A stretch of DNA of 64,000 bases from Cinclus cinclus (Eukaryota > Chordata > Aves > Passeriformes > Cinclidae), in contig NC_085084.1 in assembly GCF_963662255.1 (NCBI RefSeq), positions 1,327,501 to 1,391,500 of the forward strand. Direction: 5' to 3'. How positions within the stretch are numbered: position 1 is the first letter of the stretch; each line of letters starts with the position of its first letter. The notes beneath the pieces are model-generated. The model saw only the letters and a program-made list of their open reading frames with translations. It ran no database searches and was not told the DNA's origin. The position numbers were made by a program, and so were the translations under genes. Shown piece after piece: positions 10,323-23,167 of the stretch.

Positions 10323-12779
10323 GGAATCCTTCTTTTCTCTTTCTTTCTCTCTCTTTCCCCTATTCTCTCTTTTTCTTCCTGCCTCATTTCCATCTCTGTC
10401 ACACACAGGACTGAGTCATTTGGGTTAAACAGAAGTAATCTTTTCTTTTATTAAAGTGGTGCTATGTGGCATCCCTCTCAGCTGAATGAAATGACCACAA
10501 AACCCAGTCTTTGTGCAGACATAAAATGGGAAGGATGAAAATGGAAACTGTTTCAAAAAAAAAAAAACCACAAAAAAACCCAGCGTATTTGTAAATTTGA
10601 GGTATAAGCTGCATTTAACAGAGTGATAAACTTCCACAATTAAACGCTTCATGTTTGAGAAGTCTGAAAGCAAAGGCAGATTAAAGACAGATTAAAGCTG
10701 GTCTCTCTAATAAAGCAGACTGCAGTGAGTCCCATCTAAATAAGAGGAGTTTTCAGCATTACTACATGCATTCAGGTCCAGCTCTTATTAGTGCTGGACC
10801 AGCTTTTCCACCACAAAGGCCATAAAAATTCACAAAATATGGCCAGGCACCTGTTTAGGGATCCCTGTGCCTTGCCAAGAATGTTCCAGCAGTGGGGAGG
10901 GTCAGTCCTGTGGCTGCCTGAGGTTCCAGCCCTCCAGCTGATCCTGGCTGTATCCCAGGGGAGCTGGACCGGTGGGTGCAGCAGGATTCACTGCTGGGAG
11001 TTGAATCTTTGACAGTGCCTCCTGAGACTCAATCCTGTTTTGTTCTCTGGGAAAGCTGTGGATTTTCCTTTTTGTCAAACGTTTAAGCTCAGCCTGGGTG
11101 ACTCTCACACGTGCTCTGAGCCTGACCATGGCCTCAGCTCCTGACTGCTGTTCTGTGGCTTGTGTGATGTGAAAGAAAGCTGAAACAGACAGGGGGGAAA
11201 AAAAAGAAAACAAAAAAAAAAAATGATGGAGATGTAAGGAATGCCCATGTGCAGCCTGTGTAGCTGAACTGAGACCCTCATGGGCTTCATCCCATCTTCC
11301 TCTCCATTCCCCATTGCTGGCCTCTGCTCCTTCCACCCCAGTGTCACAGTGTCCTCTTCTGCTCCTTGTGATCCCTCAAGATCCTTTAGAATGCTCTCCT
11401 TCCCCTTTAGAAAGACCTTCCTTGTGCTCTTCCAGCTTTAATATCCAATTATTCTCCCCTTGCAGCACTCACCTGGTGCTAACGAGCTGTTTCACTGCAG
11501 GTTTAAGCAGACATTTCCATCCTGTGTGTACCCCATGTGGACATTCCTATGCATATTGCTCTGACAAATGGGCCATTAAAAAAAAAAAAAAAACCAACAA
11601 AAAGCAACACTATCCTGACACCAGCATGCTGTTTCTTCCTTCCCTGCCCTGCTCACTATTTCCTCAAATGTGAGGTTTTTTTGAGAACTCATGTGTTTCC
11701 AACCACTTTCTGGTCTCACCACTCCACGAGAATCTTAAATTGATCTAAAACACAGGATGTATTCACAGACCATATTAAGCAGTTCATTAGTGTCTGTGCT
11801 CTGAGATGGTTTGCCCTTTTGAGTAGCACACAATCAGCACTAGAAGTATTATTAACCTGTCTCATGTCCTGGTTGTTGGTCCATGATGACAAACTGGAAA
11901 GCAGACAGATAGCTGGGCTCTAATCCCTGGTTAAATGTCAAGGTAATTAACAGTTTAAAAAAAGATCTTGCAAGGCTGCTGTCAGACATTTCAGTGTGCC
12001 AATCCACTGCAAAAGGACAGATTTTATCCAACTGCCCCCTCTTCCCACCAGGACATGAAGAAGAGGGTGGGGAGACATCACTGTGTCTCTGCTCTTATCT
12101 CCTGTGGTCCTCCGTGCTGCACCCAGGGTGAGTGACACTTCCAGACACTGGAATATGAAGGAAATTGACATCACCTCTGATGATTTCTTACAGCAGTTAT
12201 TGACACCTTGACCCAGAAGACCGGGCCAGGGAGAAGGAGGACTGGAGAGGGAGGTGCAGCAGGAATTCCCAAATGCATTCCCATGCACTCCTCCAACCCC
12301 CAGAGCACCCCAGACCTGGCTGGGGATGGGAACCAGCACAGACTGGGTAGATAGTTTTATTCCAAGTGACAAGGATGCTTTACAGACACCGAGGGACACA
12401 TTTGCAAGCACTTGGTGAGGATTTTTATCCCCACGAGTGCCATCAACATCAATGGGGACTCAACCAGCCAAATCCACAGGAGCTCTGGTGAAAATGCACC
12501 TCTGAGGGCCCAGAAACAACACAAGCTGTTCTTACCCCCAGGGCTTTTGCTTCCGTGATCCATGAAGGGGGCAAAACACACTTTGTGGCTCATTAAACAC
12601 TCTCACAGCACATCAGCAAGGAGAGCAGCTGGGCAATGGTTGGTTCTTCCCAGTCCCTGCATGAGGATCCAGGGCAGCATCTTCCTCCCGCATTTAAATA
12701 CTGTTCTGAGATTTTTTTTTTCCCTATTAAGAAAAAAAGGACACATTAATTATCTTGAAACCCTGGTGATTTTAAAGCA
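10323..12779. other. Segment without recognised gene
   Basis: Unique sequence. A short inverted repeat (GGTCCAGC, 10-nt loop, GCTGGACC) lies at 10775-10800. A-runs occur near 10555, 11212 and 11579. Open frames of up to 154 codons (minus strand 11947-12411 and 10902-11336) have no recognisable domain. Confidence 0.6.
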
Positions 12780-13060
12780 CTCGCACCTTTCTCTGGAGAA
12801 ATGTGTTTAATGAGCCCTTTAGCCTCATGTCTAACTGTTCCAGGGATTGGCAAATCTATCATTTTCTTGCCTTCTTTCCTCAATCTGATCATCATTTGGT
12901 GGGCCGTGTAAAAGTCTCAATCCTGATTTCTACTGACACAGAGAAATCTCAATTAAGCGTGAAGTTTCCTTATAAAACATGTGTCTCCTTCACTTTTCTG
13001 GTTAGTTATTGCCTTGAACATATTTATTATCCTACAGGGAGTATGAATCCTAAACTAGCA
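12780..13060. promoter_or_regulatory. Candidate conserved noncoding element
   Basis: Complex sequence with CAATCTGATCATCATTTGG, CTCAATTAAGCGTGAAG (NKX2-type AAGCG/AATTAAG core) and CTTATAAAACATG. The motif density resembles an enhancer, but this is inference. A plus-strand open frame of 145 codons across it shows no known domain. Confidence 0.22.
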
Positions 13061-13475
13061 CATGAAGCCAACCAAAGAAGTAGACAAGGTCTCCAAAATA
13101 AAGAAGAAAAAAAATATAATATTATGACTTTTCCCCTGCAGTTGCTGCTATTTCTGCTTACTACAGCTGGAAGTAGAAGTTCAACATTCAAGGAGTTAAC
13201 ATTTACTCTTGCTTCATGTCAGACCTTTCATATGGAATAGCATCTGTCTGCTTGCTGTTCTATGCCAATTCTCATTGGGAAAATTTGATATCAGGTAATT
13301 CTGGAGTGTAATAGCTGTGTTTAGCTTGTGTAACAAAGCAGGGAATTGGGTTTAAAAGTTCACTCACAAATGAACTACTACCCAGTGTAGTATTGTTGGT
13401 TATCTCTGCCTATTGTGCATTGTCACTAGTGAAAAAACATATGTTCTTTTCATTTGGGCTGTTATCCATAGGTTT

Positions 13476-13498
13476 GGGGGGGGGGCGGGGGGGGGGGG
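13476..13498 (+). repeat. G-run of 23 with one C (possible G-quadruplex)
   Basis: Ten G, one C and twelve G in a row. A second G-rich patch (G7 and G9) lies at 13630-13649. Four or more G-triplets in so short a space satisfy the usual quadruplex pattern. Confidence 0.95.
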
Positions 13499-16400
13499 TG
13501 AGTGATCCGAGTTTTCTAAACAGCTGGAATTTATAAAACTGTTGTAAGCCATTCTTTTTCTTTGGGAGCCTGCTGGTGAGAGGGTGTATACTGGGACCTA
13601 GAGCTCAGGTTTGGAACAAGTCCAGGAATGGGGGGGTAGAGGGGGGGGGAAGGCATTTCCATCTGTATCTGCCAGGTGCTGGCCCAGATTTTAATGAATA
13701 GCCATCCATATAAAAACCCCTGTTGGCAGAGCTGGCAGGCACGGTGGAATTGTCTCACGGTGCCTCTGTTCCCAGTGCTGAGTCAGTCTGGAGAGCCAGA
13801 CCCATCCCCTCCCTTGTCCCAGACTGATGGACAGAGCAGGGACAGGTCAGCAGCAGCAGCTCAGCTGGCACCTGCCAACACCTGGATAGGGAGATGCTTG
13901 CTGTTCAATAATGGAAACCCTGGTAGGTTGGAGTCTTGGATTAAAGGTCGTCAGATCCACTGTATTTCTTCATGCATTCTGTCAGATGGAGTTTTTCTGG
14001 TGAAAAACATCCTCAGATGGCTTTCTTTATGGCTTGTGTTCCCTGGCCTGGGCAGGATGTGTGACTGGCAGCACAGCCAGGACCAGAGGCAGCAAAACCA
14101 CCTTGCTCTCATCACTTCTCTCCCTTCTTCTTCCCCCTCCTCCCAGTGGCTGTGGCACAATTAATGCTGCCCTTCCCAGCTTTCTGCTGCTTTGTTTTTG
14201 GCTCCTTGTGTCGGGCTGTCAGCTCCAAGGGATTGAAATCACAGGAGTGGCAGAGCTGGCTGGGAGCTGGGGCTGTGCCAGGGTGGTTGGTGGCAACTGC
14301 TGGGGCAGGAGGGCCAGTGGGTGGCTCTGGCTGTGTCACACATGTGGTCCCACATCTGGTGGGTGGCAGAGCTCCAGCCCTGGAGCACTCGAGGCTCAGA
14401 GGACACAACACAGCACTGGGCTGCTCCTCAAAGCTGCCAGGGAAAACCTGCCTCCTGCACATCATCCAAAAAAAATCCCGAGTGTTTGCCCAAATTGGAG
14501 GGGATTGGCTGTGTCTCACCAGTTCATGCCCTGCAGGGATCCATCCCCACATCTGCATTTTGTTCCCTGGGGGACACACGTCTGCTGCTCCCTGTGCACC
14601 TGGCCTTCACCACACACCCAGGGCACAGAGTGGCTGTAGGTGTGTTTTGATGGCAGACCTGATATGTAGTTTGTGCTCTAAACCAGAGATTTGTCTGCAG
14701 TCAAAATACCTCAGGGTCTCAAGAAACCACAGTAAATAAAAAGGGAGGAAAAACATCAGTGTTTAATTAAGAGATGCTATTGTTGTTTGGGTTTTTTTTC
14801 CACTGGGATGAAAAAAAAAATCAACCCCCTATTCATTTATATTTATCTTGTTATGTATTTTGTTTGAGAATCCTGCTTTAGCTTTCAAGACAAAACTTTA
14901 AATTCAACTTAAGCTTTTTCTCAGTAACCTCTCCACTCATTTACTGAGAAAGAGAGGATTGTCACTCTCTTCTGTGAAACAGGAAAGGTTTGCTTAAAAG
15001 TATACTTCTCTGCATGATGGTTTTTATATTCACTACCTCCTGCTCCTTTAGGTGCTCATTGTCAGCTGTATGAATGAAGCTAGGGATGTCTCCATATGTG
15101 CTGGAGGTTCCCTGCAGACATTAAGAAGAAGAAACACTCCAAAGGAGAGTAAAGCAAATTCCTGCATGGAAGTAGGAAGCAGAAATTAAGGAAAATAAGC
15201 CTCAGAGCTAGAGAATAATGTCTTTCTCTTTTTCTGAGGGTCAGAAGGGCACATCTCTCAGGCAGCTGTGAGCATTTGTGAGTGGAAATGTTGTGGGTTT
15301 CATTATCCTGTTTTTCTAAAGCTGCAGGGAACACCTAAAGCTGAGTGTTCATCCTGAAAGATGGAATATACCTTTACACCATCAGTGTTTTATGACATGG
15401 ACCTACCTTTGTTTCATTTCCTGGTGCCCTGTGTCCTGCAGGCAGGTTGGGCTGAGTTATTAGTTAGCTTTAACTCAACTTTTAACTTCAACTTTGCTAA
15501 CTTTAGCAAGCTGTGTTCCCCCAGTGCCCCATCTCAGTCACAGGACACCGTGGGCAGTGACAACTCTGTGACATCTCCTCTGGTGCCACTGACACAATTC
15601 TGCTGTGATTTTGGTTACAAAATGCATCACCACTCATCTTGGCTGGGCAGCTGGTCCCTGAATGTCTTGATCTACCTACTCTCCTCATGCAACTTTTTAC
15701 TTTCTGCACAGCTTTTACCTTTGGCATGAGATATTAAAAATATTTTGGCATTTACCATATCCAGACAGTATTTATTCAGTTTCAGGCATTGGAATCATGG
15801 CCCTGTTGCTGGTGTCGTTAGGGGATGTAGGTCTGCATAAATAATCAGTTTAAGCAATTTGTCAGTGACTACAGGGCTGTTCTAATGGGTTCTGTGACTG
15901 GGAGTATGATGCAAAAATATATGTTTAGAGTCTTATTTTCTCCACAGCTCTTCCTTGGTGTGTCAGGTTTTCCTGTCTCCCTAGACAGCAGCAAGGTCCC
16001 TGTGCTCAGTCAGAGCACAATTGCTCTTTTCAGAGTGGGTCACCTTCTGAGTCAGCTCCAGCATCCAAGTGCTGATCTTGTCTTTCCTGGGGTTCAACCT
16101 CTGTTGATAAGAAACTATTAAATGTGGCATTTCAAAGGACTGAGAAATACTTCTTGAGTGTTTCTGGCAGTCTGATTTGGTCTTACAAGTCCTGTGTTGA
16201 TGAAAGAGCCACTCTTGCTCTTTTACAACTTGTAGTACCTACCATTTAAATTTTTCCCCACTCTGATTCAACCCTTATCAAATCTGCTGTCTCCTTCCCA
16301 GTTCAGGAGTCTGTCCCCTTTCATATCTAGCCTAGGGGCTAGAATTTGGTTTATGTGGTTTATGTTATACTCTAATTATTTTATTTTTGTCTTAATTCAT

Positions 16401-16555
16401 ACCTTGGGATAGAAATGACTTGAGCTTCTGGAAACTCATGTTTTCACAAGCCAAATTATTTGCTGCATTAGGAGCTGTAGAATTACTGTGTGCTGTGCAG
16501 AGATGAGACAATGCAGCATCACAGGCTTTGTTTCTTCATCCCAACAGAGGATCAA
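13499..16555. other. Segment without confirmed gene; GC-rich part at 13700-14650
   Basis: 13700-14650 is GC-richer and holds overlapping open frames of 155-201 codons on both strands. Open frames in several frames at once are what GC-rich noncoding DNA gives. The translations are rich in S, W, C and G and match no family I know. 14650-16555 is AT-richer, with an A10 run at 14811 and nothing else recognised. Confidence 0.55.
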
Positions 16556-16601
16556 GATGGGTGGATGGATGGAAGGAAGGATGGTGGATGGATGGATGGG
16601 G
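16556..16601 (+). repeat. (GGAT)n/(GGAA) microsatellite
   Basis: Imperfect GGAT tetranucleotides with two GGAA variants in the middle. Confidence 0.93.
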
Positions 16602-18414
16602 AAATACTAGCTACTTTTTGAAGTTTAAAAAATTTTATTATCTAATTTTACATTAGTGCCCCTTGTGAGTGGTGCAGAAGGTGAATCCTTGGCAGAACTT
16701 GCTGCAGTCCGGGCAGCAAGTCCACTTGTAATTATACACTTGTAATTAATCTGCTTCTGAGGGCGTTGAAAGGTCTGGGGCAAATCCTCCTGAAGCAGGT
16801 GTTTGTATTATAACCCATGAAAAGATTTTCTACTGTTTTTTTCTCTCCCTTTGGCAGTATCTCTGTCTCCCTCCTTCCCTGAGATGGTGTCCTCATTTTA
16901 ATTTATTTTTTAGTAATTTAAAATATTATTAAATAAGAAATAATTGTTTTATTGACTCTAGGGTGATAGGAGCACGTTCATCACTGCCACACAATTGCAG
17001 TCCACGACTACTGGAGTGTGAAACAAGAGAGGAAGCTACAGGATGAGGTAATTTTCAATTTAAAGCAGTCAAATACAATATGTTTTGAATTCTTTCCCTG
17101 GAAGAGATAAACTCTTCAAATGGGAAAACATCTAAAGGGTTTTCAGTTTAAGCTGATGTTCAGAAACCAGAGAGAGCTGAAGGCTCTGGCTATTAGAATA
17201 GCAAAGAGATGACAGAAGGGTGAAATGGTATGAGAAAGGATCGATCAGTGAGGGGCTGTGAGAGGAGATGGCTGCATTCCCCTTGCCATTGTTTTCCCCT
17301 GGTGCTTCAGCTACTCTATTTGTATTGTGAGTTTAAAACCACAGGAAACTCCTATTTATAGTGTTTCATCCGACAGATTTCTGCTTTTCACTTATTTGAG
17401 GCACAGTTTTAATCAGGTTAAATAAAGGGCAGGGGTGGGTGGTAATAATTGCTTCTGTTAGTTGGAGTCCACTTTGGATCAGCTGTAGGACTCTGTGTCC
17501 CTTCATGGTGGGATGTGAGATGATCTGTGGCTTGAGGTGGGTCTGTTTCGAGCATTCCCTTGTACTGAGTTCCCTCAAAAAAGGCCTTTAAGAACAAAAA
17601 TATATAAAAAAAGGGATTTATTTGAATTTTAATAGAAAATAAAATAGCGCAATGAGTCTTTTTGAGCAGCGTAAGCTCAGAGCAGCTTGGGAAGAGACTG
17701 TAGGGATAAAAAGGTCTGTAAACAAGGCTGCCACCAGCCTCTCAGTGCTCCTGTGAGCCTGGCTCTGGGCCAGCTCCATGGCTTTCTGCTCAGCAGTGAG
17801 TGCTGTGGCTCCGCTGCGGTCCCTGGGCCATCCCTGCCACCCATCCTGCCTTGATCCTGCCCTTGCCTCCTGCTCTCTCTGAGCTGTGCCTCTCTCATTT
17901 TGCAGCCTGTGGAAGCCTGGAGGGGCCCCATGGAAGGAGCCACCTCCCCCTGACTGTGGAGCACATCACAAACGGGGTGCAGGTGGGATGGGACCCATGC
18001 CTGGATGGGTCATGGCTGGAGAGGGACCCACGAGCCGTCTGTGAACACTTTTTCATGGGTCTAAGGTTTCAGGCCTCTCAGATTTGCCTCGTATTTTCAA
18101 AGCTATTTTATTTTTAGTTCTCTTTTTGTCCTCCAGCTGTGCTCGTGAAAGGATCCCCAACACAACGCCTGACACTCAAACCATTGCTGTGGGTGGGAAT
18201 GAGAACGTGGTGTCCACCCAACACCCCTTCCCACACCAGAGGTCATCTCATCCTGCCAGACGTGCCAGCCTTCCTGAACCACCACAAAGGAGAGGGTTTT
18301 TACATGCCATCCTGGTAGAGGCTGTGATAAACCAGGCACAGCCCATCTTTGGTGGACCAAAGGATGTGGTCAGACCCTGTGCTCAGCTCCAGGGAAGTCT
18401 CCCTGTGCTGCCAT
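16602..18414. other. Segment without recognised gene
   Basis: AT-rich words at 16895-16950, then moderately GC-rich sequence at 17680-18000 with short open frames of no recognisable family. No repeat is identified. Confidence 0.6.
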
Positions 18415-18437
18415 AGCCACAGGCTGTGCCTGTGGCT
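18415..18437. other. Perfect hairpin, 10-bp arms, 3-nt loop
   Basis: AGCCACAGGC, loop TGT, then GCCTGTGGCT. The arms are perfectly complementary. There is no T-run on either side, so this is not a terminator-like element. Function is unknown and it may be chance. Confidence 0.9.
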
Positions 18438-19634
18438 CTGGTCAGGAATCCTCCAAGTGCTCTATCATACAAAAAGCTGAGAGGTCAAACATCAAGGATT
18501 TTTATTTTCTCCCCCCCTCAGGCACAGTATACCCAGGGCAGTTTAATACTGTGGCTCCTGTGCGAAGTTACATGAGTTATTTGATAACCATATGTGGTTA
18601 ATGCCTCAGATTTATCTACCATGTGAAAGATGAAACTTTCAACAATGTAAGTCCCTTCCTACAAGTAGATTTTATTGTTCAAAGCCAATTCAAAGAAAAA
18701 AAAATACACTTCTGTTACCTCTCCTTACAGCATGAACATTTTCTTGGCTCCCTCTCCTGTATAATGTAAATCTCCAGACCCACTTACTTTGAGTACCTAA
18801 AAGCCACAAGGCAGCATGAGCAAATGCCAAATGTAGAAACATAAGGGCTTAGAAATTAATCCTACCAAGAAGGGTAATTCTTTCTCCTTACAAGTTCTCA
18901 TCACTTCTGCCTTCCAGTTCATAACGGATAATCACACAGTTTGGCATCCAAAAAGTCTCTCAGAGTGGTGTGGACACTGAGGTATCAGAAAGATCTTAAG
19001 TTGTTCTAAAGAACTTCACAGAGCTATTTTTCAATATCTGTTCTGCTGGCATAACCGGTTGGAAAATGTATCTGCTATTTTTGCAATGGTCCTGCCATTG
19101 TTATCTTCAATGATATTCTATCCCCATGGGTAGCTAAAGAAAACATTTAATTATTTAGATCATTCACCTTAGTCACTGATAGCATTTATGCTTTACATCT
19201 TGCACTATTTTTACGAAACAGCACCTCTCTGTATCTTAAATTATATATTTGCAGTCAAGTACATTCAATGAAGGAGTTCCAGGTTTAATTTTGCTCTTAA
19301 AATTCTGTGTAAGGGACCTTCCTGGTGCTTCTTGCAAGTGATTTCCTTGTGCCTGCAGCACAGCATAAAAAGCTATTAAATAAATGTGATTTTTTTCCTG
19401 TCTAAGAAGGGATATTCTGTGAGAACACAGGGGAAAAGGCAAATATCAGTAAAATTATAAGGTTAATAACAAGTAGATGTTGACTGTCAGAAAAAACTAG
19501 CAATATTCTCCTCATTCATGCATAGTAGTAGAATACCTATCACTGTGGCAAAATTTTTCCTGCTACCATCCTTAGAGAATACTGCAATATGTACACACTA
19601 ACCTTAAAATAAAGTAAATATTGAAGCTGACCCT
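18438..19634. other. Segment without recognised feature
   Basis: Unique AT-leaning sequence, with no gene or transposon recognised. Confidence 0.65.
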
Positions 19635-19660
19635 ATTCTGAGACTTCATAGTCTCAGAAT
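19635..19660. other. Perfect hairpin, 11-bp arms, 4-nt loop
   Basis: ATTCTGAGACT, loop TCAT, then AGTCTCAGAAT. It is followed at once by a further CAGTCTCAAT, so the right arm is partly duplicated. The surrounding sequence gives no clue to a role. Confidence 0.9.
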
Positions 19661-20071
19661 CAGTCTCAATCAACAAATACCCTAGAAAAACCAAGAAATA
19701 AGTGATTCAGCATAAACTCCTCCTAAAACAGGAGCTGCAGTCCAGAGTCACCACCCAGGGAAATTTTCATGAGCTGAATGAGATCCTGCACACCATCCAG
19801 ATGCTGATCCTGAAGGTTTTGTCCCAGCTTGCTGAAACACCACGCACCTGATTAACACGTCCTTTCTTACCTGTTCCTGGAATTTCAAAAAAATTCCATT
19901 TCCTAAGTGGAAACTCAGGACATTCCCAAAAATTTCTGCATCAGAGATGGTTTCAGTGACTTGAATGAAATTCCTTTTTTAATTATGGAGGGTAAAAGCA
20001 GTGAGTGATCCCAAAAAGTCAGCAGTTTCCTTCCATTCCCTCCTCAAGGGAACTCCCTGTTCTCTGCCCAG
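19661..20071. other. Segment without recognised feature
   Basis: Unique sequence; nothing recognised. Confidence 0.6.
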
Positions 20072-20227
20072 GAGAGTGGTCATGGCACCAAGGCTGTGGG
20101 AATTCAAGGAGCATCTGCATGACACTCTAAGACATGTGATTTGGTTTTGGGTAGTCCTGAGAGGAGCAGGGAGCTGGGCTCAATAATTCTCAGGGATCCC
20201 TTCCAAACTGAAGCAGTCTGTGATTAT
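20072..20227 (+). mobile_element. CR1 LINE 3'-end fragment, plus strand
   Basis: The sequence GTGGTCATGGCACCAAGGCT, then AATTCAAGGAGCATCTGCATGACACTCT, GGTAGTCCTGAGAGGAGCAGGG, GGGCTCAATAATTCTCAGGG and ATCCCTTCCAAACTGAAGCA, ends in a decayed octamer (GTCTGTGATTATAT). This is the 3' end of a CR1 family in sense orientation, distinct from the subfamily at 34 and 56.8 kb. It is 5'-truncated. Confidence 0.8.
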
Positions 20228-22801
20228 ATAAGAAGCCAGTGGGAAGAGATGAGGGTTTAAATCAGCCCAGGATGTAAGAGGATGGTTAACACAGATCATC
20301 TAGGTGAACTTGCCCAGTGAACACCAGGACATATCAGCCCTTATGGATGTGGGTGGCTCATTCAGGAAACAAGCCCATCTTCTGGTTTTCTTGGGCCCGA
20401 AGCTTCAGAAGACACCATTTTGATTAAAATGACCATTCCTTAAATTGAAAGAAGACATTGACTCTTCAGTCTTTTGGAAGATGAAATTGTGAATGGAAAA
20501 AAAATAACCTGTGAGAGTGTGACGAGGGAAAAAGACACCTCACAAGTCTTCAGAAAATCAGCAATTTTATTATTTTGGAGCCTGTAATTGTTGCTACGGG
20601 TATTGGAACAGCAGCTAACAGCTCTTGAAGCAGATGCTTCAAGGGTGCACAATCAATTAACAGTCTGAAATCCTGTGAAGATATGACCGGTCATTTAAAA
20701 GGAGAACATGCCATGCCAGCTGTGCTTCTGCATTTCTCTTTTGTCTATCCAAACAGCTGGAAGAGTCTGGAACTGTAAGGGTTTCCCTCAGGAATTCCAG
20801 CAGGCAGTGGGAAGATTCAGGGCAATAGTTTGTACTTTTAATATTTCCACTTTAAATTCTACAGTGTTTCAGGACTGTGATCTCAAGCACAGTTACATAA
20901 AGCTCTGGTCTTGCAGTATTCTGCACGCAGCTGACTCAGGACAAGAAATACGGCATTGCGTGTGTTTTTAATTTCCTTTTTTTTTTTTTTTTTGTTTTTG
21001 TCAGGACAATATACTTTTATGGTGTTCCCTGAAGAGTAACTTGACCTCTCTGTGTGTCTGGATATTGGGTATGGCAGATAAACATCTATACCCACAGCGT
21101 TATCCACTGGCTCTAGGTTCAGACTGATGGATAAAGAGATCCTGAAAACCCCACTGCTCAGTGACATCTGTTTCTCTGAGTAAATTCTGCAGATTCTGGT
21201 GCCTTCAGTGTGACTCATTAGCATGGCTGTTGTTGCGTTTACAGGATCACTGGAACCTAACAAGATTTTGTTTCATTTTGAGATCAATTAGTCTTGGGAA
21301 CCTCACCCTTCTCTCTCCACAGCAGCTATTTATGAGAGTTATGGTCAAGGGAAGACCTGTACAGATTAATATTCCAATAAAATTCCTTTGCCAGCCTCAC
21401 ACCTCACTTCACCATGAATCATCACTTCTGTTCCTTCTCTATATCTCTTCCTTCCTTACTCTCTGCTTTTGTCTTTTTTTCTTTTTTTATGGTCATGTGG
21501 TATTGGGTAAAATAATAAGATTTTACCAGCAAAGTGCATCTGTCAGTTGTTAACTGCCCCATAGTTATTAGTACTTGTTTCTGTTAAATTGTGGAAATTA
21601 CCTAGGGAGTGTGGAAATTAAAAACATTGAAGGACTTCCATGACATGCATCCCCTGAGGCTGCAATCTGGCACTAACTGGGATTCACAAAATGCCCATTT
21701 AAATGTGGCATTTAAAAATATGATTCTGTTAATAACAACTCAAATCAAATTTAACTGGAATTTTCCTGTTAATGACAGCTGTGAAATCAGTTCAGCAAAT
21801 ACTTGTCACTACATTTAACAGCTAATGTTTTGTTCCCAAAAGCCATTCTTGACTATGGAACTTTTCAAGTGCCTTGTACAAAATAAGTTTTAATAATGCA
21901 ATATTAAGTGAATTGAATTGAATTAAATTAAATTATTAGCAACACAGTTGTGTTTTCTTCAATCTGGTTGCAAGCATCATTTGTCAAAATAGAGATTTGG
22001 TTCAGATTTGGTGTGGTTCACCCTGTAAGAAGGATTTTATCTTCACCTGGTGTGATATTTTCTTGGTCTGATCTTTAAAGTTTGTTGTGGCTCATATTAA
22101 AAAGCCTAGCTTGGGGTCGTACACAGTTCTTCAAGCTGAAATCACCCCTTGCTCTCACCAAGTATGTTTCCGATTAAAACCCAGTTTTATTTTTGGTGTC
22201 TATTTCCTGTTTTCCAGCTATCTCAATTCCCACTCGTCACATAAGGACCCCCAGAATATGATGGATTTATGGAGAGACCTGTTAATGTAGCAATAACCAC
22301 AGCTTCCCTCCCAGCTACTGCCTGTCAGCACACCCCAAATGGGTTCAGGATGATTCCAGTTCAGGGATGTCTCCTTTTCCATGTTTTTTGTGCCTCCAGG
22401 CTTTTGCACATGAATTATTGTGATGTTGTTTAGGGATTTACCCTCTTTTTATTTTATATACTCTCTGTATCCTTTAAACAAATACTTGTAGGTTTCTAGC
22501 TTCATATTATAGCTTAGTTTCAACTCTTTCCTAGGCAGAAACACAAAACAAATTCCAGGATCCCTCTATCTTGGTTCTCCTTAGACACCAAGGCTGAAAC
22601 CAGCTTTCCAAGGCATGCAAGACATTTCCTGTATCTCATCCTAAGAGGGGAGAATCTAGAAGGTGCTAGAACTGTGGAAATTACTTCACCAGGAGGGTTC
22701 CTAATTCTTGTTCTTGTCAGATATACTAATTTGCAGAATCTATAAAAATTGTACACACGGTGGCCACATCTTTGGTCTTTTCTACTGCTGGAACTCAGCA
22801 G
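20228..22801. other. Segment without recognised gene; small simple repeats
   Basis: A poly-T run lies at about 20978-20994. A pentamer block (AATTG)3 grading to (AAATT)2 occupies about 21909-21936. A minus-strand frame of 128 codons (22520-22906) partly reflects the 18-bp duplication that follows. No gene is recognised. Confidence 0.6.
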
Positions 22802-22837
22802 TCTGGGATTTTTGAGCTTTCTGGGATTTTTGAGCTT
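22802..22837 (+). repeat. Tandem duplication of an 18-bp unit
   Basis: Two identical adjacent copies of TCTGGGATTTTTGAGCTT, followed by a partial third (TCTGTGCTTTC). Confidence 0.95.
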
Positions 22838-22952
22838 TCTGTGCTTTCTGGCACTGACCCCCTGGAGAACACAGATTTTGACTGAGGCCTTGGGGAAGGC
22901 TCCCAAATTGGAGTGATGGAGTTAAAATCACTGGTGTGCAGTTAAATAGAAG
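22838..22952. other. 5' flank of the LTR
   Basis: Unique sequence ending in GAAG (22949-22952), which repeats just after the LTR-like block. Confidence 0.5.
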
Positions 22953-23154
22953 TGTGGGATTTCACATGGTGAAGGGTTTGGAATTTGAAGGTTTTGGAAT
23001 ATAGCAATAGGTGTGGGACAAGAGGGATGTTCTTGGGAGTTGTCTCTTTCTCCTTTTTGTTCTTCCTTCTTCTCCATGATTTCAGGCAGCAGTTTTTGGT
23101 TGGACAGTCAGTGCAGCACTGTGGGTCACAGGAGTTTGGTAATTGGGTCAAAAG

Positions 23155-23167
23155 TATAAATAATATA
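23155..23167 (+). promoter_or_regulatory. TATA box of the LTR-like element
   Basis: TATAAATAATATA lies in the middle of the LTR-like block, upstream of the AATAAA. It would set the U3/R boundary about 25-30 bp further on. Confidence 0.45.

Noticed and set aside
14034..14739. Overlapping 155-201-codon open frames on both strands
   Set aside because: Open in several frames of a GC-rich stretch at once, with no recognisable family. This is the expected behaviour of GC-rich noncoding DNA.
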